Origin: Desulfobacterales bacterium
Lineage (GTDB): Bacteria > Desulfobacterota > Desulfobacteria > Desulfobacterales > JAFDDL01
Assembly: GCA_034003325.1 (NCBI GenBank)
Contig: JAVEYW010000014.1
Span: 62,001 to 126,000, forward strand
DNA: 64,000 nt
Reading direction: 5' to 3'
Shown: positions 8,786-17,532 of the stretch, one piece after another
Numbering within the stretch: the first letter of the stretch is position 1
Layout of the letters: each line of letters starts with the position of its first letter
Translations under genes and position numbers: made by a program
Notes under the pieces: generated by a model
The model's input: the letters and a program-made list of their open reading frames with translations, nothing else
Database searches by the model: none
What the model was told of the DNA's origin: nothing

Positions 8786-10090
8786 TTACGGAGCCCTTAC
8801 CATTGGCGGATCAAATATATAATCCAGCATATGGTTAAAGTCCCGGAACAAGATGATTCGGAAAGTGCATCGCAATTGATTCCAGTATTCCTTTCGGGAT
8901 GAAAACTTAGTGCGGCACTGCTGATATGGCAGATCGCACAGTTCAAGGATCTGATGGACAAAAAACGCGAGCAGGTTCAGGACAAAAAAGTTCATCGAAA
9001 GATACTGCTGACCGTGTCCGTAATTGTGCTCAATATGATAGCCTTGGTTCTTCAAGGTATTGAAGGTTTCGTTTTCAATTTTCCACCGGGCGCGGCCGCC
9101 TTTCACCATGTCCCGGATGTTTTTGCTGGAGACGGGTAAATCAGTTACCCAACTGTTGTGGTAAGTGGTTTTTCCCTTTTTATCGATGAGCCAGTACTGG
9201 AAAAAGTTGACCTGATCGGCATTCCGGGATCCATTGAGCGGTACGTCGTTTATCCACTGGTACCTGTGGCGCCGGCCCTTAAGATCTTTGAATTCAAGAT
9301 GTTCATCTTCGCCCAGAGCGGTGATCTCGGCGACCCACTCGAACAGAATCTTGTGATCGGTGGGCTTAGCTACGAGGATATAGGACATGCCGTTTTCCTT
9401 GACGGCATCGATAAACGGCTGTTTGGAGTAAAGGTCATCACCTGTGATGATGATGGAGAGTTTGGGGTGCGTTTTTCTGATTTTTTCAACGATTCTTTTG
9501 CCCGCGTTCGTCTCGCAGTCTTGCTTGGTGTATCCGTCTGAGTTCTGGACAGGTTCCGGAAAAAGGGGAATTGCCTGGCGCATGTCGGGATGGACAATGA
9601 CGGCCTGAAGGATTTGGTGATGATAGCGCGGTTTCCCCTTGGAAGGCTCGGTCTTCAAACAGTAGGGGCAGCTTATTTTTTCGGAGGAAAAATATTCGGA
9701 GCCGTCCAGTGGGACCAGGTATTTTTCTTCCAGGAACTGATATTGGTCCAGTTGCCGGCTGTGTTGGAGGCGGCTTAAAAAATCCGGGAAGATATCGCCG
9801 AACGTTTCGGTCGGGATGCCGTCGAGGATCTCCCGCATTTGGGAATCCTTGGGAATGGAATCGACGCCGAAGATCTTGGAAAGATTGTTTTGCTGGATGC
9901 CGTCTTGCAATCTTTTTTGAAAGGCGAGGAGGGACGGATCCTGGAAAAACATCATGGCAAAGCCGCTCATGAGCACATCGTGCATGCAATGATCCACTTT
10001 CCCCGGCTGGCGGGGATCTTGGATTTGCCGGAAGTGCTCGGCCATGGAGGCCTTTAATGCGGCAAAGCTCAGATGTTTTTTCACATGCAC
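8786..10090 (-). CDS. DDE transposase (IS4-like / ISNCY-like)
   Basis: This is a 434-residue transposase of an insertion sequence, starting at GTG 10090. The N-terminus has the RQIQDPRQPGKVDHCMHDVL motif region seen in IS4-related and ISDol1-type transposases. A probable DDE triad is D129 (VPLDGSEYF), D218 or D219 (IITGDDLYSK) and a Glu in WKIENETFN near residue 339. A CPYC pair at 141-144 may bind zinc. The frame is intact with no visible frameshift. I did not find matching terminal repeats, so whether the element is still mobile is unclear. The family assignment is from memory of motifs and is tentative. Confidence 0.85.
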   Translation of the reverse strand: MHVKKHLSFAALKASMAEHFRQIQDPRQPGKVDHCMHDVLMSGFAMMFFQDPSLLAFQKRLQDGIQQNNLSKIFGVDSIPKDSQMREILDGIPTETFGDIFPDFLSRLQHSRQLDQYQFLEEKYLVPLDGSEYFSSEKISCPYCLKTEPSKGKPRYHHQILQAVIVHPDMRQAIPLFPEPVQNSDGYTKQDCETNAGKRIVEKIRKTHPKLSIIITGDDLYSKQPFIDAVKENGMSYILVAKPTDHKILFEWVAEITALGEDEHLEFKDLKGRRHRYQWINDVPLNGSRNADQVNFFQYWLIDKKGKTTYHNSWVTDLPVSSKNIRDMVKGGRARWKIENETFNTLKNQGYHIEHNYGHGQQYLSMNFFVLNLLAFFVHQILELCDLPYQQCRTKFSSRKEYWNQLRCTFRIILFRDFNHMLDYIFDPPMVRAP

Positions 10091-10119
10091 TAGACGCTTC
10101 CCTGGGTATACGTTTATAA

Positions 10120-10149
10120 CCTGCTAAAATGTATACAGCATTTAACAGG
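10120..10149. repeat. Imperfect inverted repeat upstream of the transposase
   Basis: Arms CCTGcTAAA and TTTAaCAGG face each other around a GTATAC-containing centre, 30 to 60 bases before the transposase GTG start. It could be an operator or promoter-proximal hairpin of the insertion sequence, or part of its terminus. No matching copy is seen on the other side of the transposase. Confidence 0.4.
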
Positions 10150-10392
10150 AAAAGTCTATCGAAATATTTACAATTATATCAAATGGTTATGATTTTTTTT
10201 GAAATTGACTTTGCGAAAAATAATTTTCAGTCTTGCTCTGAACCACGCATATCTGCGGTAAAAAAATTTCACCGAGAATTGCTGTGCTGTCATCAATGGC
10301 GTACCGGGATTGGAAAAAGTCGCGCCAAAAACACTTTTCGGCTTGCTGAATTGGTTGTAATCGGAAGGCCGTCATTCCGCTGAATGCACTCC

Positions 10393-10422
10393 CGCGAGTC
10401 TCGAAACCATTCGCGACTCGCG
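10393..10422. other. Hairpin downstream of the Met/His-rich protein gene
   Basis: A perfect 8-bp stem, CGCGAGTC with GACTCGCG, encloses a 14-base loop. It lies 18 bases past the stop of the minus-strand gene that ends at 10440. No T-tract follows on the minus strand, so it is at best a weak terminator or an mRNA-stabilising hairpin. The rest of 10150-10390 holds no recognisable gene. Confidence 0.45.
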
Positions 10423-10439
10423 AAAGAACCGGGTTACCT

Positions 10440-11012
10440 TTACTTTACGGAATAGATGAATTTATCCATCAGCTTCACGTCACCGGCAACGGCCTTGCAG
10501 GTTAACGTATACTCTCCGGTGACCCCGTAACTGATGTCCGCGCCGAAACCATCGTTCATGCGCATGCACATTGTTTTTTGGGTGGTTTCGCCCGGCCCTT
10601 CAATCAAATATCCGACCTTGGCGTCGGTGACGGGCGTCCCCTCCGGTGAGACGATATACACCATGAGATGATGGGTTGCGTTCATTTCATGGCCATGGCC
10701 CGCTGCATTCATTTCCTTCATTTTCTCGCGCATATCGATCAGATGGTAGGTAAATTGAAATCCTTCGACAGTGGCATTCCGAATCATCTCCCCCATACGA
10801 GGGTCATGATCCATTTTACTATCCACCACCCCTGCCCCCGAAGCTTCCTGTTGATCGTGCGTCATGGCACCGGCGGCATCCTGTTCAGGGGGCGGTTGAA
10901 TCATGTCCTTCCCGTGTCCCTCATGCGAGGGCATATCCGCAGCCATCGCGATCGCAACAATCGAAAAAAACATCGCGGCCAACATGACGGCCATTATGTT
11001 GAGCTGTTTCAT
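10440..11012 (-). CDS. Periplasmic Met/His-rich protein, possible copper binding
   Basis: This is a secreted protein of about 190 residues. ATG 11012 is chosen because AGGAAGG stands just upstream and because it puts a clean signal peptide first (MKQLNIMAVMLAAMFFSIVAIAMA is hydrophobic after the lysine). The mature part is rich in His and Met (MPSHEGHGKDM, HGHEMNATHH, MCMRMNDG) and ends in a beta-rich domain like YtkA/CopC-type metal or periplasmic stress proteins. Copper or another soft metal is a reasonable inference but not shown. A structured leader resembling that of the homocysteine gene at 39.2 kb precedes it. Confidence 0.55.
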   Translation of the reverse strand: MKQLNIMAVMLAAMFFSIVAIAMAADMPSHEGHGKDMIQPPPEQDAAGAMTHDQQEASGAGVVDSKMDHDPRMGEMIRNATVEGFQFTYHLIDMREKMKEMNAAGHGHEMNATHHLMVYIVSPEGTPVTDAKVGYLIEGPGETTQKTMCMRMNDGFGADISYGVTGEYTLTCKAVAGDVKLMDKFIYSVK

Positions 11013-11020
11013 GTTTAATT

Positions 11021-11112
11021 CCTTCCTAATCCGGCAAAACCGGATGCTGAGATGCATAAAAGCCATCTTTCACCTTCGGCGAATATACACGCAAAAGCGT
11101 GCATGTTTCTGG
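11021..11112 (-). promoter_or_regulatory. Structured leader element, copy A
   Basis: Read on the minus strand, the leader holds a hairpin ATGCACGC-TTTT-GCGTGTAT (11085-11104), the segment CGAAGGT, a second short stem GATG/CATC (11051-11067), CAGC, then ATCCGG-TTTTG-CCGGAT (11029-11045) and the ribosome site AGGAAGG. The last hairpin ends 16 bases before ATG 11012. The same order and the same spacing occur before the gene at 39242, with different bases in the stems. It is either a cis-acting RNA or a dispersed palindromic repeat. Confidence 0.5.
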
Positions 11113-11349
11113 TAAAGGGTCTATTAGCGGCTTATTCATTCCTTGCACCGAACACTTCTTTTTTAATCTTTTTTTGTTTCTCATTGTTTTGTTGTGCATT
11201 GGCGTTGCCTGTAGAAACATAACCATTAAACAAAGCCGGTCAAATCGATCACGGCCCGCGACAGCCGCAAGGCCACTAAGGACATTCAATGTCTTGTTAA
11301 TCCGTCGCCTCAGGGTGTACCCCAGTCATGGCAGTGATGGGTGCAATGC

Positions 11350-12528
11350 CTATTCAGAGCCTGACTTATTCCCTGCCAACTCACCTTGAATAGTTTGGAT
11401 AGCAGCCCCATTCACGGACCGCCCTGTCCGATAAATCAGGCCGGAAACAACCGCGGTAAAAGGCGCCACTGCGATGAGTCCGAAACTACCCACCAGAATA
11501 TTCAGCACTTCGGCGGCCACAAACGGTGCATTGAGTATATTGGCCGCGGGCAGCCCCTTGGCCATGAAAAGCATGAACAGGGTGATGTGACTGCTCGAAT
11601 AGGCCAGCAACAGGGTAGTGGTCATGGTGCCGACAACCGCCCGCCCGACGCGCAACCCCGATTGAATGTGTTCCACCAGGCCGATACCGGGGTGCTTGCG
11701 TTTGATCTCGTCCATACTGGCGGCGATATCCATGGCAAGGTCCATGACAGCGCCCGAGGAGGCAATAAACACGCTGGCAATAAAGATATCGGTCAGTCGC
11801 AGATCAAGGTACCCAGAATAGAGAAGGGCCTCGGCAAAAGGCCGGATGGCCCCATGAAGGCGAAAGGCGTGAGCGAACCAGACCGCAAGCCCGCAGGTAA
11901 GCAAGACTCCCAGCATCGAACCGGCAAAGGTGGCCATTCCCCGCCGGTTCAAGCCACCCACCGAGAAGGTGATCACCCCAATCAGCAGGGTGACGATGGA
12001 GAGACCGGTGATAAGCGGCGGATATCCGGCCAGGAGCAAGGGGAAAAAAAGTTTCCAGAGCACCATGGCGGCAAAGATAAAGGAAAGAGCGGCCTTGAGT
12101 CCCGTTACGCCGGCAACCGCTATCAGGAGTAGTCCGAAAAGACCGATCAATACCATCTGCATTCGTAACCGGTAGTGACCACGGGCCAGACCGTTTCCGG
12201 GTTTTCCTTCGACAACGTCATATTCTACGAGCACGATCCCCCCAATCTCATAGAACTCATCAAACTCCATTTTACCGGTGAGCATGTTGGTGACAGGCAA
12301 ATCCCGGCCCTTGTAAGGACCGTCCAGAAGCCGCACGGTCAGAAATTGGCTTTCGGTTCTGACGATTAGATTCGTGCGCACATGGCTGTTGTCAACCGCG
12401 GTAATCCGGCCGCGCGCGTGAAGCCCGGCCTGACCACTCGGAATATGCGTTATGTCGATAAAGAAAAGTCCAATACAAACGGCCGCAATAACGATTGAAA
12501 ATAGCAAGTCCCGCTGCGAATGGGTCAT
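11350..12528 (-). CDS. YibE/F family multipass membrane protein
   Basis: This is a 392-residue inner-membrane protein of the YibE/F-like family (PF07907). It has one N-terminal membrane segment (about residues 8-25), an extracytoplasmic beta-rich domain (about 35-120, including the VRTESQFLTVRLLDGPYKG region), and then at least seven membrane segments to about residue 375. The family has no established function; transport or envelope roles are suggested for Firmicute members. It stands alone between the Met/His-rich protein and alkaline phosphatase, with a terminator upstream at 12553-12589, so it must have its own promoter in the roughly 25-100 bases before its start. Confidence 0.8.
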   Translation of the reverse strand: MTHSQRDLLFSIVIAAVCIGLFFIDITHIPSGQAGLHARGRITAVDNSHVRTNLIVRTESQFLTVRLLDGPYKGRDLPVTNMLTGKMEFDEFYEIGGIVLVEYDVVEGKPGNGLARGHYRLRMQMVLIGLFGLLLIAVAGVTGLKAALSFIFAAMVLWKLFFPLLLAGYPPLITGLSIVTLLIGVITFSVGGLNRRGMATFAGSMLGVLLTCGLAVWFAHAFRLHGAIRPFAEALLYSGYLDLRLTDIFIASVFIASSGAVMDLAMDIAASMDEIKRKHPGIGLVEHIQSGLRVGRAVVGTMTTTLLLAYSSSHITLFMLFMAKGLPAANILNAPFVAAEVLNILVGSFGLIAVAPFTAVVSGLIYRTGRSVNGAAIQTIQGELAGNKSGSE

Positions 12529-12552
12529 TCGGCCTCCCGTTAACCGTTCGAC

Positions 12553-12589
12553 AAAAAAACGGCGCCCATGTTCAAAACGGCGCCGTTTT
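12553..12589 (-). terminator. Rho-independent terminator after alkaline phosphatase
   Basis: On the minus strand the stem AAAACGGCGCC pairs with GGCGCCGTTTT and is followed by more T residues (the plus strand shows AAAAAAA at 12553-12559). It lies about 37 bases past the phosphatase stop and separates that gene from the YibE/F gene. Confidence 0.85.
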
Positions 12590-12625
12590 GTCAGTCAATT
12601 AAATAAGCTAAAAAAAATTAATCGG

Positions 12626-14176
12626 TTATTTTGCCACCGGAAGAGATTCACGAATGTCCATCACCCTGGCGAGTTTCTTGGCGATATCCGTGTTGTCATA
12701 AAAACCGGCGAACCGCGCGGCTTCACGGCCCTGAGCAAAAACCGGAACCGGCACGCCAGTGTGGGAGTATGAGGTCCAGCCGATACTGGCCTGCTCGTTA
12801 AGAATATGCGTAATCGTTACGATGATCGGGTTATATCCGCCATAGAGCAGTTTGTTTTCGTCCGTGCTGTTGTCGTTGGTTCCGCACATGGATTTGTCAT
12901 AGGCGTCCTCAAGTTTTTCTTTCTGATAAGCATTCAGGGCATCATAGTCCAAGCCAAAGACGTCCAGCATCAAATCGACCATATCCCCATTGCTCGCGAG
13001 GTTGTTGGCCGGCGTATAGTCGTAACTGGGGCCGTAGGCGGCTTTATGCTCGGCCCACTCGGCTGCCTCAAAGTTCTCGAAGCTCTTGACCTGACCGAGC
13101 AATCGGTCATAGTACGCCTTGTATCCCGTGGTGGCATGCCCGACGGTCATGCCGCCGGTCTCATGGTCGCCGGTGACGATGATCAGGGTTTCCGCCGGGT
13201 GTTTTTTATAAAAATTTTGTGCTACGCCAATCGCGTTATCAAAGTCAATCATATCACCGATAGTGGCCATGGCGTCGTTGGCATGGCAGGCCCAGTCAAT
13301 CTTGCCCCCCTCGACCATGATGAAAAACCCTTTCTTTCCGCCCCTTCCCCACCGGTTGTCCGAGAGGTTCTCAATCGCCACTTCCGTCATCTCCGCAAGG
13401 GAAAGGTTTTCGACAGGCTGGTCGATCGCATACGGCATAGCGGCGGCACCCGGCAGGATGGGATTGATGCATACCACTTTATCCCTGCTCGCGTCCTTCA
13501 GGGATAGAATCGACTCGCGCGTGTTGCGCACCTCGTAACCGTTCGCAGCGAGCAGATCCCAAATATTATTGGGCGATTCGGGTTGAGCCAACCCGCCGCC
13601 GCCAAAAAATTCATAGTCGGACTCGGCCATCTGGGTAGCAATACCGTTCATATCGCCGCGGCTGGGAACACTGGCGTAATACGCCGCGGGAGTGGCGTGA
13701 TCCAGGGACACACTGCTGAGGATCCCCACTTTTTTACCCTCCTCGTGGGCCAGTTGAGCCACACTTTTGTAGCTCTCGGTTTTGACGTCATTCATGCCAA
13801 TCACGCCGCTTCGGGTCTTGAGGCCGCAGGCAAAGGCCGTAGCCGAAGAAGCCGAGTCGGTTTGAAGGGCAAAGGCGTCGTAGGTCGTCTGCATCCCTTG
13901 CACGGGCATCTTGCTCATGTTCAACCGATTTTCGGCCTTCAACAGGTGCTCGGCACTCAATTCCCCCGAATTCGGGCCTACCGGCAAGCCATTATCGATC
14001 GCGTACTTGGTCGCCAAATAGGCTTCCGTCGCCTGAATCTGAGCACTCGACATGCCGTCGCCAAGAAAAAAGAAAATGTATTTCGGCGAATCGGCCATCG
14101 CCACTGTTGCCGCGAGGGTCATCGCGACAACCCACGTTGCCATGCGAACCATCATTCCAGATTTCATTACCTTCAT
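12626..14176 (-). CDS. phoA: Alkaline phosphatase (PhoA family), exported
   Basis: This is a periplasmic phosphomonoesterase of 516 residues. A signal peptide covers about residues 1-28 (MVRMATWVVAMTLAATVAMA). The metal-site motif FLGDGMS (D40) is followed by the nucleophile in TDSASSATAF (Ser108), then VEGGKIDWACHANDA and TGDHETGG, which carry zinc and magnesium ligands. It releases phosphate from organic esters. It is monocistronic by position, with a strong terminator downstream. A single CTGTCAT occurs just upstream (about 14187-14193), but I cannot see the second half of a Pho box, so PhoB control is not established. Confidence 0.92.
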   Translation of the reverse strand: MKVMKSGMMVRMATWVVAMTLAATVAMADSPKYIFFFLGDGMSSAQIQATEAYLATKYAIDNGLPVGPNSGELSAEHLLKAENRLNMSKMPVQGMQTTYDAFALQTDSASSATAFACGLKTRSGVIGMNDVKTESYKSVAQLAHEEGKKVGILSSVSLDHATPAAYYASVPSRGDMNGIATQMAESDYEFFGGGGLAQPESPNNIWDLLAANGYEVRNTRESILSLKDASRDKVVCINPILPGAAAMPYAIDQPVENLSLAEMTEVAIENLSDNRWGRGGKKGFFIMVEGGKIDWACHANDAMATIGDMIDFDNAIGVAQNFYKKHPAETLIIVTGDHETGGMTVGHATTGYKAYYDRLLGQVKSFENFEAAEWAEHKAAYGPSYDYTPANNLASNGDMVDLMLDVFGLDYDALNAYQKEKLEDAYDKSMCGTNDNSTDENKLLYGGYNPIIVTITHILNEQASIGWTSYSHTGVPVPVFAQGREAARFAGFYDNTDIAKKLARVMDIRESLPVAK

Positions 14177-14443
14177 TTTTCCCTCCTGTCATCGCTTAAC
14201 GGTTGATTCAGTTCATCTTTCTCGTCACTCGTGAAGTCCCCCGGCCAATGCGGAAAATAGGGTTGCGCGCCGGAAAGAATCCGATCCGGTTTTCGCATTC
14301 AGCCAAACTGGTCGCAGATTACCGATGGGATATTAAACGGCTGTCAGGAAGGTGTGAAAAATCGATTAGCGACCGGGTCATCCGGTTCCTCATCAGGTTC
14401 TCGAACCACGATGAGCCTAATAAGGCAACCCGGCTGTCTTTTT

Positions 14444-16888
14444 TCAGAAAGATATGGCATCGGAAGATCGAATGCGTACCGACGCCAGCCGCCCCGAAAT
14501 GTAGAGGGCAATGGCGGCCACCGCGCGATCAGAGGAACGAAACACCGGCAATCCCGACGATTCAATGCGGGCTACAAGCGGATCATAAAGGCTTCCGCCG
14601 TCCACAACGCCGATGACCGGCTTTTCGCTTCGCGCCGCGATTTCGGGCAGCAGCCGGGCGATGCTGTTTTCCGCATTCAGGGCATATTTCATATCCCCGG
14701 CCAGCGTATAGGTGGCCGGTGAAAGCGGGTCGAGCCCCGCTACGACGGCGTCGATACCGGGGTCTTGAAGAAGAATATTCACAATCGCGGCATGAGCGGC
14801 ATCGTCGGCCGCCGGGTTGATGTCCAACGGATTTTTGATATCCACCAGTTCATTGAGTTTTTTTTCTCGCAGCACCTGTTTGATTGCTTGCGCCGTATCC
14901 GGTCCGAACACGGCCAGTTGCATGGCATAGTCATCCGATTGAATGCTGTCCGCCATGCCCACGGCCTCGAATCCGGCGCCGCTGACCGCAGCCAGACGGT
15001 TTCCGCGGATGGTTTTGCCATGGAGCCGGTGGGAGAGCATGAAAAGATCTTCAAATTGCGTGAAAGTCTGAGCCACCATGCCGCCCGCCTGGCATATGCA
15101 CGATTCACAGACCGTGTAATCACCCGCAAGCGAAGCGGTATGCCCCGATGTGGCCATCTGCCCTTCAGGCGTGCGACCGGCCTTGTAAAAAACGACCTCC
15201 TTGCCCATCCGCACCGCATCGCGGACCGCTCGCGCAAAATCAAGGCCGTCCTGGTCCTTGAATCCTTCCGCATACACGGCAATGGTGTGAAGCAGGGGAC
15301 TATCTTTTAAGTAGGTCATTATATCCCCCAGCGTCAGATCGGTCTGATTACCGAGGGAGATCATGTACGCGGGATCCAGGCAGGGGTTACGGCTGATGCG
15401 GGTGATCATAAACGCCCCGCTCTGACTGATAAAGGCCGCGGTTCTACGGTGGCTTCCCCGCCGCTTGGGGAGTTTTTCCTCCGGAATAAAGAGCGTGTCA
15501 TACCGGCCCGGATGCGACACGACCCCCAGGCAATTACTCCCCAGAAACACGGGGCCGCCCTCCGGCTGAAGATGGGCCTCGCGAATGCGCTCGTCCAATT
15601 GTTTCGCCAGCGTTTCGCTTCCTTTTTTTTCACCGATCCCACTGGGTATCAACATCACTGCGCGGGCCGAATTTCGCGCAATGACCTCGGCGGCAATCGC
15701 CGGCACTTGAGAAGCCGCCACCGCAACCACCAATAAATCCAGCGGCGCGTTTAAAGACGATAGATCCGGAACGCACCGGACGCCGTCCACATGCGTCAGC
15801 CCCGGCCGAATGATCGCAACATCTTTGGAATGAAATCCGGCGGCAAGAATATTTTTTAAAATGATGCGGCCGAAATTCATTCGGGATGCGGACACCCCGA
15901 TGATACCGATCCGTTCGGGATGCAATAGATTTTCGATTTTTTTCACCGGCCGGGCAATGCGTCGGGCAGGAGGCATGGAAAACCGGCACAGGCCGTCCAA
16001 GGGCACCATGAGAAAATCCGTAAAGGCAAAGGGATTGATTTCAAGCTCTTCAATCACAAACGGCGCTTCGGGATTGGCCGGTGAAAAATAATTCGCCATG
16101 GCGATAAACGAAGAAAAGCATTCCAGAAGCTGCTCGTCCGTGACGATTCGGCGCTGGGCGCGCGTCAAACCGGCCAGCTTTCGGTAAGCAAGGGTGTTTT
16201 GAAACAATTTGAAAAACGCCGGTCCGTCCGTCATCACCGTGGAGGCGGACACCACCGCCTGCCTTTTTTTGAATTTTCGGGCATAAAGCTCCGTGTCCGT
16301 CCCGCCCAGACCGGCATTGAGAATCATGCCGAATTCGCGGGACCAGCGAATACCGACAATAAGTTCATTGCCGAATGCCGCCGAATCCGGCGGCATATAC
16401 TGCACCATCAAAACGCCCCGAATATCCCGGGAAACGGCGGCAAGTAAGGCGTTGCCGGTCAATCCGCGGTATTCAATCGGGGACAGGTTCGAATGCCGGC
16501 TGATCCAGTCGGCATATGTTTCGGCCACCTCATGGGTCATTCGGCGCCATGCCGAACGGATTTTGTTCGGTGTATTGTCCACGACCCGCACGCCGCCCAC
16601 CTCGGACTTATGAACAAGAGTCGTCGAGACAATTTTCAGAACCACTCTTTCTCCGGGCATGCCCGTCAACGCGCTATCGGCGTAATGCGTTCCGTTTCGC
16701 AGAAATTGGCACCGGGGCGGCGTTTCAGCGCCGGATTTGCTTAATAGATCATAGACCTCCTGCTCAAAGAGAAAAAACCGGCCTTCTTCGGCCGCCTGCC
16801 GAAACCGGCACGTGATGGCGGCAAAATCAATACCGGGCTTTTTGGCTGCCGGGCTAATGGGGTGGGGGGTTTTCACGATTCGCAACAT
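14444..16888 (-). CDS. ADP-forming acyl-CoA synthetase, beta-alpha fusion
   Basis: This enzyme converts acyl-CoA, ADP and phosphate into acid, CoA and ATP. The 814 residues begin with the ATP-grasp (beta) domain (VVLKIVSTTLVHKSEVGGV, about residues 82-100), followed by the CoA-binding Rossmann domain (ERIGIIGVSASRMNFG, about 330-345) and the succinyl-CoA-synthetase-like domain with the phospho-acceptor His in SGHTASLAGDY. Many fused family members have the opposite order (alpha then beta). It starts 14 bases after iorB, so it should use aryl- or branched acyl-CoA made by the IorAB enzyme. This is substrate-level ATP formation from amino acids. Confidence 0.88.
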   Translation of the reverse strand: MLRIVKTPHPISPAAKKPGIDFAAITCRFRQAAEEGRFFLFEQEVYDLLSKSGAETPPRCQFLRNGTHYADSALTGMPGERVVLKIVSTTLVHKSEVGGVRVVDNTPNKIRSAWRRMTHEVAETYADWISRHSNLSPIEYRGLTGNALLAAVSRDIRGVLMVQYMPPDSAAFGNELIVGIRWSREFGMILNAGLGGTDTELYARKFKKRQAVVSASTVMTDGPAFFKLFQNTLAYRKLAGLTRAQRRIVTDEQLLECFSSFIAMANYFSPANPEAPFVIEELEINPFAFTDFLMVPLDGLCRFSMPPARRIARPVKKIENLLHPERIGIIGVSASRMNFGRIILKNILAAGFHSKDVAIIRPGLTHVDGVRCVPDLSSLNAPLDLLVVAVAASQVPAIAAEVIARNSARAVMLIPSGIGEKKGSETLAKQLDERIREAHLQPEGGPVFLGSNCLGVVSHPGRYDTLFIPEEKLPKRRGSHRRTAAFISQSGAFMITRISRNPCLDPAYMISLGNQTDLTLGDIMTYLKDSPLLHTIAVYAEGFKDQDGLDFARAVRDAVRMGKEVVFYKAGRTPEGQMATSGHTASLAGDYTVCESCICQAGGMVAQTFTQFEDLFMLSHRLHGKTIRGNRLAAVSGAGFEAVGMADSIQSDDYAMQLAVFGPDTAQAIKQVLREKKLNELVDIKNPLDINPAADDAAHAAIVNILLQDPGIDAVVAGLDPLSPATYTLAGDMKYALNAENSIARLLPEIAARSEKPVIGVVDGGSLYDPLVARIESSGLPVFRSSDRAVAAIALYISGRLASVRIRSSDAISF

Positions 16889-16902
16889 CCCGATAGGATC
16901 GT

Positions 16903-17490
16903 CTATTGAATCTGTCGGCCCTTACCGAATGCCAGCAGATTCAACGCCTTGAATTTAGGCGGCACCCGCTCGGCGATCACCGCCTGCCACTGGTCCACCG
17001 GCAGATTCAGCAAATTGGAAGCAATTCCCAGCAAAATCGTATTGACCAGCCGGGGGTTGCCGAGCGCATCCGCCATCGGCAAGGCATCCACGAGAATGGG
17101 ATTTGGCGTCCGCTCCCTTAACATATCCACGGCATTTTCCGGATACCGGCCCATGCCGGCATAAACGGCCGGCGGAATGATTTTCTGAAGGCTGGTGATC
17201 ACCCGGCCCTCGGGCCTTAGAAAGTGAAGCCACCGGACCGCTTCAGCCAATTCAAAGGACAGCAAAATGTCTGCCTCTCCCTCCATAATCAGGGGGGAAG
17301 CCACCTTCTTGCTGAAGCGCACATGACTGGTGACAATCCCGCCCCGCTGGCTCATGCCGTGAATTTCACTTTTTTTGGCATCAAAACCGCATCGCATCGC
17401 CACATCGGAAAGAATCTCACTGGCCAGAACCACTCCCTGGCCGCCGGTGCCGACGACGATCACATTGGTTGTTTTATTTTTTTCCCGCAT
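16903..17490 (-). CDS. iorB: Indolepyruvate:ferredoxin oxidoreductase, beta subunit
   Basis: This is the gamma-type subunit of the 2-oxoacid:ferredoxin oxidoreductase superfamily, about 195 residues and the normal length. The VGTGGQGVVLASEIL glycine-rich start, the SEIHGMSQRGGIVTSHVRF motif and the NTILLGIASNLLNLP end are diagnostic. ATG 17490 is preferred to ATG 17496 because a GAGAGG site would sit too close to the first. With IorA it converts aromatic 2-oxoacids to acyl-CoA, CO2 and reduced ferredoxin. It lies 42 bases downstream of iorA and 14 bases upstream of the synthetase gene. Confidence 0.92.
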   Translation of the reverse strand: MREKNKTTNVIVVGTGGQGVVLASEILSDVAMRCGFDAKKSEIHGMSQRGGIVTSHVRFSKKVASPLIMEGEADILLSFELAEAVRWLHFLRPEGRVITSLQKIIPPAVYAGMGRYPENAVDMLRERTPNPILVDALPMADALGNPRLVNTILLGIASNLLNLPVDQWQAVIAERVPPKFKALNLLAFGKGRQIQ

Positions 17491-17532
17491 TATCATTCCT
17501 CTCCCTTTTGAAGGTATGGTCTTCGAATACGC

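Noticed and set aside
11386..12132. A 248-codon plus-strand frame over the YibE/F gene
   Set aside because: Low-complexity, Gly/Asp/His/Gln-rich and antisense to a clear membrane protein.
13583..14206. A 207-codon plus-strand frame over alkaline phosphatase
   Set aside because: Antisense to the phosphatase catalytic motifs, with no family resemblance.
14187..14206. A PhoB box before alkaline phosphatase
   Set aside because: Only one CTGTCAT half-site is visible; the second repeat at the required spacing is absent.
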